This document shows positions 1 through 4,949 of a stretch of 7,053 nucleotides of DNA, in pieces. Made by a program: the position numbers and the translations under genes. Each line of letters starts with the position of its first letter. Within the stretch, counting starts at the first letter, position 1. The notes beneath the pieces were generated by a model. It did not search any database. It was not told where the DNA came from and saw only the letters and a list, made by a program, of their open reading frames with translations. The stretch comes from Thermaceae bacterium (GTDB lineage Bacteria; Deinococcota; Deinococci; Deinococcales; Marinithermaceae): contig JALVVO010000239.1 of the NCBI GenBank assembly GCA_027023345.1, positions 1-7,053 of the forward strand, read 5' to 3'.

Positions 1-2
1 AC

Positions 3-1073
3 GTGGTGGTGCCCTCGAGGCTCGGCCCCCTGGTGCGAACGCCGCTTCTCTCGCCCCTCGGCAAGCTCCGGGCCGCCCTCGACCTCGTCCTGCCCCGGGG
101 CCCCGAGGGGGACGAGGCCTTCGGCCGCTTCATCCGGCGGCGGCTCGGCCGGGAGGTCTGGGAGCGCCTTGCCGCCCCCCTCACCGGCGGGATCTACGGC
201 GGCGACCCGGAGGCGCTCTCGCTGCTCGCCGCCTTCCCCCAGCTGAAGGCGCTGGAAAGGGAGCACCGAAGCCTGATCCTCGGCTCCCTGAAGGCGATGC
301 GTACGAGGAAGACGAGCCGCGAAGGGGGCTCGCTCTTCGCCTCCTTCCAAGGGGGGCTCGGCCGGCTGGTAGACGCCCTTTCCCAAGCGCTCGGGGACGC
401 GCTCAAGACCGGGGTCCGGGTGCGAAGGATCGAGGCCCTCCCCTCGGGCTTTCGCGTCGAGACGAGCGAGGGGCCGATCGAGGCGAGGTCGCTGATCCTC
501 GCCACCCCCGCGCCGACGACCGCCGAGCTGCTCGAACCCCTCGGCTTTCCCGCCCTAAGCGCCCTCGCCGAAATCCCCTACCACTCCGCCGCCACCGTCA
601 CCTTCGCCTTCGAAAAGTCCAAGATGCCGCCCCGGGTGGGCCACGGGATCCTTTTTGCCCGGAACGAGGGGTTTTCCGCCCGGGGCTTCACCTGGCTCGA
701 CCAGAAATGGCCGGGCCGCGCCCCCGAGGGCTATGCCCTCGCCCGGGCCTACTTCTCGGGGGAGGAGGCTGAGGCAAGCGAAGAAGAGCTCAAGGCCCTC
801 GCGCTTCGGGACCTAAGAGGGCTCCTTGGCCGGGTGCCCAAGCCCGTTCGAGCCTGGACTGGCCGTTTCCCCCGCGGCATGCCCGCCTACACCGTCGGCC
901 ACCTGGACCGCGTCCGGGCGATCGAGGAGGCCGAGCGGGCGTTCCCCGGCCTCGCCCTCGCCGGCGCCGCCTACCGCGGGGTGGGGATCCCCGAGGCGGT
1001 GCGGGACGGGAGGGCCGCGGTCGAGCGGGTGCTGAAAGCCATCCCCTCACCGAGCCAAAATCCCCCAGGCTGA
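3..1073 (+). CDS. hemY: HemY-type protoporphyrinogen/coproporphyrinogen oxidase, 5' end missing
   Basis: This is the C-terminal 356 residues of an oxygen-dependent, FAD-containing porphyrinogen oxidase of late haem synthesis. The family is usually about 450-470 residues, so roughly 100 residues, including the N-terminal GxGxxG FAD-binding motif, lie upstream of the window; the GTG codons at the edge are internal, not the start. Family signatures seen are GGIYGGD (residues 62-68, with EALSLLAAFP just after), the FQGGLGRLVDAL segment (115-126), and the C-terminal FAD-contacting block AAYRGVGIPEAV (322-333) followed by RDGRAAVERVL. Whether the substrate is protoporphyrinogen IX or coproporphyrinogen III cannot be read from this sequence. 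No clear terminator follows; 62 bases separate it from the vapB start. A degenerate second copy of its last 40 or so codons lies beyond vapC. Confidence 0.9.
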   Translation: MVVPSRLGPLVRTPLLSPLGKLRAALDLVLPRGPEGDEAFGRFIRRRLGREVWERLAAPLTGGIYGGDPEALSLLAAFPQLKALEREHRSLILGSLKAMRTRKTSREGGSLFASFQGGLGRLVDALSQALGDALKTGVRVRRIEALPSGFRVETSEGPIEARSLILATPAPTTAELLEPLGFPALSALAEIPYHSAATVTFAFEKSKMPPRVGHGILFARNEGFSARGFTWLDQKWPGRAPEGYALARAYFSGEEAEASEEELKALALRDLRGLLGRVPKPVRAWTGRFPRGMPAYTVGHLDRVRAIEEAERAFPGLALAGAAYRGVGIPEAVRDGRAAVERVLKAIPSPSQNPPG

Positions 1074-1101
1074 GGGGCCCGCATCCCTCCCCCTCCACAG
1101 C

Positions 1102-1129
1102 TTGCCCTTCGTCTTACCCAAGGTAAGAT
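1102..1129 (+). promoter_or_regulatory. Promoter of vapBC, apparently leaderless
   Basis: TTGCCC (1102-1107) matches the -35 consensus at four of six positions and is followed after 16 bases by TAAGAT (1124-1129), a good -10 box. Only six bases separate the -10 box from the vapB ATG at 1136, so transcription should begin at or within a base or two of the start codon. There is no Shine-Dalgarno sequence in between. Leaderless messages of this geometry are common in Deinococcota. That this promoter is active is inferred. Confidence 0.7.
1112..1128. promoter_or_regulatory. Palindromic probable operator over the vapBC -10 box
   Basis: TCTTACC (1112-1118) and GGTAAGA (1122-1128) form a perfect 7-bp inverted repeat with a CAA spacer. 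The right arm contains five bases of the -10 box, so a dimeric protein bound here would block RNA polymerase. AbrB/MazE-fold antitoxins such as the one encoded immediately downstream bind palindromes of this kind to repress their own operon; assignment of this site to VapB is inference from position and symmetry. Confidence 0.6.
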
Positions 1130-1135
1130 AAAACC

Positions 1136-1393
1136 ATGCCCTACACGCGGCTTTCCAGCAAGGGGCAGGTCGTGCTGCCCAAGGCGGTGCGGGAGGCGCT
1201 CGGCCTCAAGGCGGGGGACGAACTGCTCGTCCGGGTGGAGGACGGAACCCTCCGCCTGATTCCGAAGAGAAAGCGAAGCCTAAGCGAGGTGCTGGACCGT
1301 CTCCCCGGCCACGCGCCCAAGGTGGCCTACGAGGAGCCGGAAGAGCTCTTTGCGCTGGAAAAAGAGGAGGCCAGAAAGCGATGGCGGCGGTAA
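1136..1393 (+). CDS. vapB: AbrB/MazE-fold antitoxin (VapB type)
   Basis: This is an 85-residue antitoxin and DNA-binding autorepressor of a type II toxin-antitoxin pair. Residues 3-47 form a SpoVT/AbrB swapped-hairpin domain, recognised by LSSKGQVVLPKAVREALGL followed by KAGDELLVRVEDGTLRLIP. The charged remainder (about 48-85, ending EEARKRWRR) is the usual place for the segment that wraps and blocks the toxin. The ATG at 1136 is chosen because it begins the conserved domain and lies six bases after a -10 box. The last 13 bases overlap the start of the PIN-domain gene, the standard antitoxin-toxin arrangement. Regulation is expected through the palindrome at 1112-1128. GC content matches the neighbouring genes. 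The antitoxin role is inferred from fold and partner; the family assignment itself is secure. Confidence 0.88.
   Translation: MPYTRLSSKGQVVLPKAVREALGLKAGDELLVRVEDGTLRLIPKRKRSLSEVLDRLPGHAPKVAYEEPEELFALEKEEARKRWRR
1364..1370 (+). promoter_or_regulatory. Ribosome binding site of vapC inside vapB
   Basis: GAGGAGG lies 10 bases before the ATG at 1381 and supports that start for the toxin. Its position inside the antitoxin reading frame means that toxin translation initiates at an internal site of the same message, while the antitoxin is translated from the message end without such a site. This could contribute to unequal synthesis of the two proteins. Confidence 0.6.
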
Positions 1394-1794
1394 TCGCCGA
1401 CACGAACTTCCTGCTTCGCCTCCTCACCAAACGCCCAAAGCCCTTCTACCGCGCCGCCCGCGCCTTCGCCCAGCGCGCAGAAGAAGCGGGCGAGCGCGTC
1501 GAGGTGCATCCCGTGCACGTGGCGGAGACGATTGACGTCCTCGAGGGCCGCGTCTACGGGCTTTCGGCCGAGGAGGCCGCAGGCGAGCTTCTTGCCCTCT
1601 TAAGCGCCCGCCCTTTCGCCCCCCGCGAGGAGGAGGCCCTGTTCGCGGCCCTCGAAGCCTACCCCAAAAGCGGCCTCGGCTTTCCCGACGTCTTCCTCGC
1701 TCAACTCGCCCGGGTCAAGGGCAAACGCGTGGTCAGTTTCGACAAGAAGCTCGCGCGGCTCGGGGTCGAGCCCCTGGTGCCCGAGGAAACATAG
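1381..1794 (+). CDS. vapC: PIN-domain ribonuclease toxin (VapC type)
   Basis: This 137-residue single-domain PIN protein is of normal length for VapC toxins, which are Mg2+-dependent endoribonucleases that typically cut tRNA or rRNA. The four acidic metal-binding positions are visible: D7 in the opening IADTNFLLRLL, E49 in HVAETIDVLEG, D103 in GFPDVFLAQLA and D121 in VVSFDKKLARLG. The catalytic site therefore looks intact. It overlaps vapB by 13 bases in another frame and has its own ribosome binding site at 1364-1370. The RNA target cannot be predicted. Composition is as GC-rich as the flanks, so any transfer would have come from a similar genome. No terminator is seen after it; sequence resembling the end of hemY begins within about 25 bases of the stop. 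Confidence 0.9.
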   Translation: MAAVIADTNFLLRLLTKRPKPFYRAARAFAQRAEEAGERVEVHPVHVAETIDVLEGRVYGLSAEEAAGELLALLSARPFAPREEEALFAALEAYPKSGLGFPDVFLAQLARVKGKRVVSFDKKLARLGVEPLVPEET

Positions 1795-1816
1795 AAACCT
1801 AAAGAAAGTCAGCGGG

Positions 1817-1915
1817 GTCGAAAGAGCTCTCACCGCCGCGGCGTACCGCGGGATGATGATCCGCGACGGCCGGGCCGCGGTCCAGCAGCTGTTTCCGTTT
1901 CCGACCCAAGATTAG
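1817..1915 (+). pseudogene. Degenerate second copy of the hemY 3' end
   Basis: In the frame ending at TAG 1913-1915 the sequence reads VERALTAAAYRGMMIRDGRA then AVQQLFPFPTQD. This aligns with the end of the intact hemY upstream: ERA and LAGAAYRG, then RDGRAAV, then IPSPSQ before its stop. The best alignment needs two in-frame gaps in this copy: about five codons (FPGLA, 942-956) and four codons (PEAV, 990-1001). The second removes part of the FAD-contacting GIPEAV loop. TACCGCGGG and GGGCCGCGGTC are identical in both copies, while most other codons differ at silent positions, so this is a diverged homologue and not a fresh duplication. There is no start codon or upstream gene body; the frame simply runs in from vapC sequence. 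It is most likely the stump of an older or allelic hemY displaced when vapBC arrived. Confidence 0.72.
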
Positions 1916-1940
1916 GACATCTGGCCCCAGCCGGACGTTC

Positions 1941-1946
1941 TAAGCT
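1941..1946 (+). promoter_or_regulatory. Possible -10 box upstream of the small lipoprotein gene
   Basis: TAAGCT fits the TANNNT pattern, and a start of transcription about seven bases later would fall at the beginning of the inverted repeat at 1952-1985, leaving an untranslated leader of about 50 bases. No convincing -35 element was found at the right distance, so this is a weak call. Confidence 0.3.
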
Positions 1947-1951
1947 CGCCC

Positions 1952-1985
1952 CAACCCAAGAACCCTTCACCGGCGACTTGGGTTG
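1952..1985 (+). repeat. 9-bp inverted repeat in the leader of the lipoprotein gene
   Basis: CAACCCAAG (1952-1960) and CTTGGGTTG (1977-1985) are perfectly complementary with a 16-base spacer. The hairpin ends three bases before the GGAGGTG ribosome binding site. It is not followed by a T run, so it is unlikely to be a terminator for the upstream region. It could be an operator or a leader hairpin affecting message stability or translation. A second copy of TTGGGTT occurs at 2013-2019 inside the signal-peptide codons. Confidence 0.5.
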
Positions 1986-1988
1986 ATT

Positions 1989-1995
1989 GGAGGTG
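1989..1995 (+). promoter_or_regulatory. Ribosome binding site setting the lipoprotein start
   Basis: GGAGGTG ends six bases before GTG 2002, and its GGAGG core eight bases before. This favours GTG 2002 as the start over the upstream TTG at 1987, which would overlap the site, and over the ATG two codons later at 2008. Confidence 0.65.
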
Positions 1996-2001
1996 CGTGC
2001 C

Positions 2002-2694
2002 GTGCCGATGCGTTGGGTTTTTGGCTTGGGCCTATTAACGCTGGCCGTCCTGGCCGGGTGCAACTCCGCCAGCGCCCCGGTTCCGGAGGGCCAAAAGAGC
2101 TTCGTCTCTGGGAAAACCCTGAACCTCGAGGGCACCCTCGCCTATTGGCCGAGTGGGGAGACCGGAAAAATCTTCAACCTGGCCGCTTCCAGCGCTGCGA
2201 ACCACATCTACGAGGGGAACATAGAAAAAGACGGCCACTTCATCCTCACCGCCGGGGCCCCGCCCAGAAACGCTCTGAGCGGCATGGGGAAGTGCGAAGA
2301 CCAACTCACCATCAATCCTCCCAACCCCAAGATCCTATGGCTTACCTTCGCAGCAAGCAAAAATGGAAGCTTCGCGGGCTACGTCGAGGAAACCGAGGGT
2401 GGCGTAAAGGACGAGCAGCAAGGGCTTACCAAGATCGAGTACGTCTACAACGGCGGACCGGGCACCTGGTTTAAAGGGACCTGCAAAATCGTGTACGACA
2501 CCGGCGGCGCTCTCGTCCAGACCCAACAAGTCACCTTTAAGCAGGTCTACCTCTATCCCGGGTGGAACGCAGTGGAGATGACCCTAGACCGGTACGTTCA
2601 CACGCGAACCGAACTCACCGAGGAGTTTTCGGCCACGGTAGCCCTCGACGAAGTCGGCTTTTCCTGGGTTTTCAAAGACTTCTACGCCCAGTAG
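2002..2694 (+). CDS. Small secreted lipoprotein of unknown function
   Basis: From GTG 2002 the product has 230 residues. It starts with a short basic N-terminus (MPMRW), a hydrophobic core, and a lipobox LAGC at residues 17-20, so it should be exported, lipidated on C20 and anchored in a membrane. I do not recognise the mature domain. It is rich in beta-type sequence, aromatic and glycine residues, with a GxIxxDGHFILT stretch (about 72-83) and PGWNAVEM (186-193), reminiscent of small beta-sandwich lipoproteins in this phylum. Two further cysteines, C98 and C161, could form a disulfide. The gene stands alone: an inverted repeat and a good ribosome binding site precede it and a strong hairpin follows. 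It is clearly less GC-rich than its neighbours (33 G/C in the 60 bases 2341-2400), which may mean separate acquisition or simply relaxed codon use. Confidence 0.8.
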   Translation: MPMRWVFGLGLLTLAVLAGCNSASAPVPEGQKSFVSGKTLNLEGTLAYWPSGETGKIFNLAASSAANHIYEGNIEKDGHFILTAGAPPRNALSGMGKCEDQLTINPPNPKILWLTFAASKNGSFAGYVEETEGGVKDEQQGLTKIEYVYNGGPGTWFKGTCKIVYDTGGALVQTQQVTFKQVYLYPGWNAVEMTLDRYVHTRTELTEEFSATVALDEVGFSWVFKDFYAQ

Positions 2695-2715
2695 TCTAGG
2701 CGTCCGAAGCTCTTT

Positions 2716-2738
2716 AGGGCGGGGCGGAACCCCGCCCT
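2716..2738 (+). terminator. Hairpin, probable terminator of the lipoprotein gene
   Basis: AGGGCGGGG (2716-2724) and CCCCGCCCT (2730-2738) form a perfect 9-bp, very GC-rich stem with a CGGAA loop, 21 bases after the lipoprotein stop. The T tract after it is poor (TTGCCGTCGT), so intrinsic termination is likely but not certain. It separates the lipoprotein from the serine dehydratase operon, whose promoter begins 14 bases later. Confidence 0.6.
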
Positions 2739-2752
2739 TGCCGTCGTCCCGG

Positions 2753-2758
2753 TAAGAT
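2753..2758 (+). promoter_or_regulatory. -10 box of the serine dehydratase operon
   Basis: TAAGAT ends nine bases before GTG 2768, which would give a leader of about three bases, effectively leaderless. The 8-base context GGTAAGAT is identical to that at the vapB promoter. No -35 sequence is recognisable 16-18 bases upstream, where the terminator stem lies. A short inverted repeat, TCCCG (2747-2751) and CGGGA (2760-2764), brackets the box. Confidence 0.55.
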
Positions 2759-2767
2759 GCGGGAAGC

Positions 2768-3634
2768 GTGCCGCTTTCGTTCGCCGACCTCGAGAAGGCC
2801 GAGGGTCCCGCCTCCGAGCTCGTGCTCAAAGAGGAGCTCGAGGAGACCGGCCTTTCCCGGGAGTTCGTCCTCGAGGTCATGCGCGGGCGCCTCGAGGTCA
2901 TGCGAAAGGCCATCGAGCGGGGCCTAAAGAGCGACGCGCCGAGCGTCGCCGGCATGGTGGGTTGGAACGCGAAGACCCTCTGGGAGGCCGAGGACCCCTT
3001 GAAGGCGCCGCTCTTGAAGCGGGTCCAAGCCTACGCCATGGCGGTGAACGAGGAGAACGCCCGCATGGGCAAGATCGTCGCCGCGCCCACCGCGGGCAGC
3101 GCCGGCACCGTGCCCGGAGCGCTCTTCGGCGTCGCCGACCACCTCGGCATCCCGGACGAGCGGCTCGTCATGCCCCTCGTGCTCGCCGGCGGCGTGGCCA
3201 AGATCATCAGCCGGCAGGTCTTCATCGCCGGCGCCACCGGCGGCTGCCAGGCCGAGATCGGCGCGAGCGCCGCCATGGCCGCGGCCGCCGTCACCGAGCT
3301 CTTGGGCGGCAGCGCCGAGGCCAGCGTGCACGCCGCCGCCCTCGCCCTCCAGAACGCGCTCGGGCTCGTCTGCGACCCGGTGGGGGGCTACGTCGAGATC
3401 CCCTGCGTGATGCGGAACGGGTTTTTCAGCGTCCACGCGGTGAGCGCAGCCCAGCAGGCCCTGGCCGGCATAAGGAGCTTCATCCCCCCCGACGAGGTGG
3501 TCCTGGCGCTTGCGAAGATCGGCCGGCTCTTGCCCCCCGAGCTCAAGGAGACCGGCCGAGGGGGCCTCGCCTGCACCCCGACCGCGGTCAGGAAAGTCCA
3601 GGAACTGGGAGGAACGCCCCCGTGCGACGACTAG
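2768..3634 (+). CDS. sdaA: L-serine dehydratase, iron-sulfur type, alpha subunit
   Basis: This 288-residue protein is the catalytic alpha chain of the two-subunit [4Fe-4S] L-serine ammonia-lyase, which converts serine to pyruvate and ammonia. Signatures seen are APTAGSAGTVPGAL (106-119), GATGGCQAEIGASAAM (155-170) and CDPVGGYVEIPCVMRNG (202-218). Cysteines 160, 202 and 213 have exactly the spacing (42 and 11) of the cluster ligands in the one-chain Legionella enzyme (343, 385, 396 as I recall). A cysteine near the C-terminus (C286 of 288) resembles the tail cysteine that caps the cluster in that enzyme. The GTG start is chosen because the family's N-terminal helix begins there and a -10 box lies just upstream. 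No beta subunit gene is adjacent; it must lie elsewhere. The end overlaps the next gene by 13 bases, making the two translationally linked. Confidence 0.92.
   Translation: MPLSFADLEKAEGPASELVLKEELEETGLSREFVLEVMRGRLEVMRKAIERGLKSDAPSVAGMVGWNAKTLWEAEDPLKAPLLKRVQAYAMAVNEENARMGKIVAAPTAGSAGTVPGALFGVADHLGIPDERLVMPLVLAGGVAKIISRQVFIAGATGGCQAEIGASAAMAAAAVTELLGGSAEASVHAAALALQNALGLVCDPVGGYVEIPCVMRNGFFSVHAVSAAQQALAGIRSFIPPDEVVLALAKIGRLLPPELKETGRGGLACTPTAVRKVQELGGTPPCDD
3607..3613 (+). promoter_or_regulatory. Ribosome binding site fixing the DUF4832-like lipoprotein start
   Basis: GGGAGGA lies within the last codons of sdaA, eight bases before GTG 3622. It selects this GTG, which begins a lipoprotein signal peptide, against the far longer open frame that extends back to 2962 inside sdaA. 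Confidence 0.75.
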
Positions 3635-4929
3635 CGATCTTACTCTTGCTCCTGCTCCCGGCCTGCGGGAAGCCGAGGACACCTTGGCAGGAGGTGCGCC
3701 CCGAGCCCCTACCCCTCGCGTTTCCCCTCAAAAACCCCGAGCGGGGCTTCTACGCCACCGACCTCGACCCCTTCCACCCCGACGAGGCCGCCCTCGCCGA
3801 GATCGCCCAAAACTTCACTCTGGTCTACCCCTACGGGGGCTGGCTGCCCCGGGACCGGGCACTTACCGAAGAAGAGCTCGGGAGCCTCAAGACCACCTTC
3901 GACCTCGTGAAAAAACACGGGCTCAAACTCATCCTGCGCTTCCGCTACGGCGAGGACGGCGACGCCGAGCTCGATCTTATCCGGGAGCACGTGCGCCAGC
4001 TCTTGCCCATCGTCCGCGAAAACGCCGACCTCGTCTACGTTTTCCAGGCCGGGTTTTTGGGCCGCTGGGGGGAGTGGCACTGCTGGGAGGCGACCGCGAC
4101 CTGCCACGACGACGCCGAGACCAAGGCCTGGCTCTTGGACGAACTTTTGGCGGGCCTTCCTCCCGAGCTCCCCATCGCCATCCGCTACCCGCCGGACAAG
4201 CTCCGCTACCTGGGGCTCGACGCTAGCCGCCCTCCGGCCGCGCCCCTGGAAGGTGAAACGGCCCTGCGCCTCGCCCACCTAAACGACTGCTACCTCGCCG
4301 ATCCCACCGACAACGGCACCTACCCGGAAGAGGACCCCGAGGCCTGGCGGGCCTTCGTCTACGCCGAAAACGACCGCCTCGTCTACGGCGGCGAGACCTG
4401 CGCGATCAATCCGCCCCGCACCGACGGCGAAAACGCCCTTAATGAAAGCGCGCGCGCCCACCTCGACTACCTAAACAGCGAATACCACGACGACCTGATC
4501 CAGGCGTGGAAGGAAGACGGCACCTTTGAGCGCTTCGCCGCTCGGCTCGGCTACCGCATAAGCCTCGTGCGGGCCCGCTGGCCGAAGGCGGTGCCCGCGG
4601 GGGGTGCGTTTACCCTTGAAATCACTCTTCAAAATACCGGGTTTGCCCGGCTCAAAAAGGCGCGCACCGCTTTTCTCGTCTTCGAGGGCGAAACCGAACG
4701 AAAGAACGTGCCGCTCGCCCTGGACCTCACCGCGCTCGGCCCGGGCGAGCGTAGAACCTGGGGCCTCCGCCTCTCCGCGCCGGACCTCGAGGGGCCCGTC
4801 CGAATCGGACTCTGGTTCCCCGACCCCTCGCCAAGGCTCAGGGACGACCCCCGCTACGCGATCCGCCTCGCGAGCGAGCTCCCCTTCGAAGGCGGCGTCC
4901 ACGAGCTGGGCACGCTCGAGCTTCGCTGA
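3622..4929 (+). CDS. DUF4874/DUF4832-like secreted lipoprotein, glycosidase-like barrel
   Basis: From GTG 3622 the product has 435 residues. MRR, nine hydrophobic residues and lipobox LPAC (12-15) mark an exported protein lipidated on C15. The N-terminal region matches what I know of DUF4874: KNPERGFY (37-44), a beta/alpha pattern with LKLILRFRYG (101-110), and GFLGRWGEWH (144-153), where an active-site acid is plausible at E151. The middle (about 180-310) carries LAHLNDCYL and YGGETC as in DUF4832, and a C-terminal beta-sandwich begins near 320 (AGGAFTLEITLQNTGFARL, 326-344). The TIM-barrel look suggests a sugar-polymer-acting or binding enzyme, but no activity is established and I claim none. 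Cysteines 154, 161, 223 and 260 could pair outside the cytoplasm. It overlaps sdaA by 13 bases and precedes the PLP dehydratase by 20. Confidence 0.82.
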   Translation: MRRLAILLLLLLPACGKPRTPWQEVRPEPLPLAFPLKNPERGFYATDLDPFHPDEAALAEIAQNFTLVYPYGGWLPRDRALTEEELGSLKTTFDLVKKHGLKLILRFRYGEDGDAELDLIREHVRQLLPIVRENADLVYVFQAGFLGRWGEWHCWEATATCHDDAETKAWLLDELLAGLPPELPIAIRYPPDKLRYLGLDASRPPAAPLEGETALRLAHLNDCYLADPTDNGTYPEEDPEAWRAFVYAENDRLVYGGETCAINPPRTDGENALNESARAHLDYLNSEYHDDLIQAWKEDGTFERFAARLGYRISLVRARWPKAVPAGGAFTLEITLQNTGFARLKKARTAFLVFEGETERKNVPLALDLTALGPGERRTWGLRLSAPDLEGPVRIGLWFPDPSPRLRDDPRYAIRLASELPFEGGVHELGTLELR

Positions 4930-4938
4930 GGCCCGTGC

Positions 4939-4944
4939 CAGAAT
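4939..4944 (+). promoter_or_regulatory. Possible internal leaderless promoter (-10 box)
   Basis: CAGAAT, one base off the TANNNT pattern, ends five bases before ATG 4950, the spacing expected for a leaderless start. No -35 sequence is clear. If active it would let the PLP dehydratase be made independently of the two genes upstream. Confidence 0.35.
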
Positions 4945-4949
4945 GGGGC

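Noticed and set aside
1072..1095. Possible terminator after hemY (GAGGGG pairing with CCCCTC)
   Set aside because: Only six pairs across a 12-base loop in a C-rich tract, with no T run; not better than chance here.
1074..1825. vapBC as part of an insertion sequence or transposon
   Set aside because: No transposase, terminal inverted repeats or short target duplication is visible; the only duplication is the diverged hemY tail, which fits homologous recombination better.
2869..2904. Direct repeat of 15 bases (CCTCGAGGTCATGCG twice, 21 bases apart)
   Set aside because: It encodes two LEVMR heptads of the N-terminal helix of serine dehydratase, a pattern I associate with the family; shared codon preference explains the DNA identity.
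2962..3621. A long open frame running into the DUF4832-like lipoprotein from inside sdaA, as if a 655-residue protein
   Set aside because: The first 220 codons give a low-complexity, arginine-rich translation of sdaA in the wrong frame; a ribosome binding site, GTG and lipoprotein signal peptide mark the true start at 3622.
2924..3682. Reverse-strand open frame of 252 codons opposite sdaA
   Set aside because: High GC leaves the antisense frame open; the translation is repetitive in Gly, Ala and Arg and no family is recognisable, while sdaA is certain.
3709..4278. Reverse-strand open frame of 189 codons opposite the lipoprotein
   Set aside because: Glycine- and valine-rich shadow of a gene with recognisable motifs and a signal peptide.
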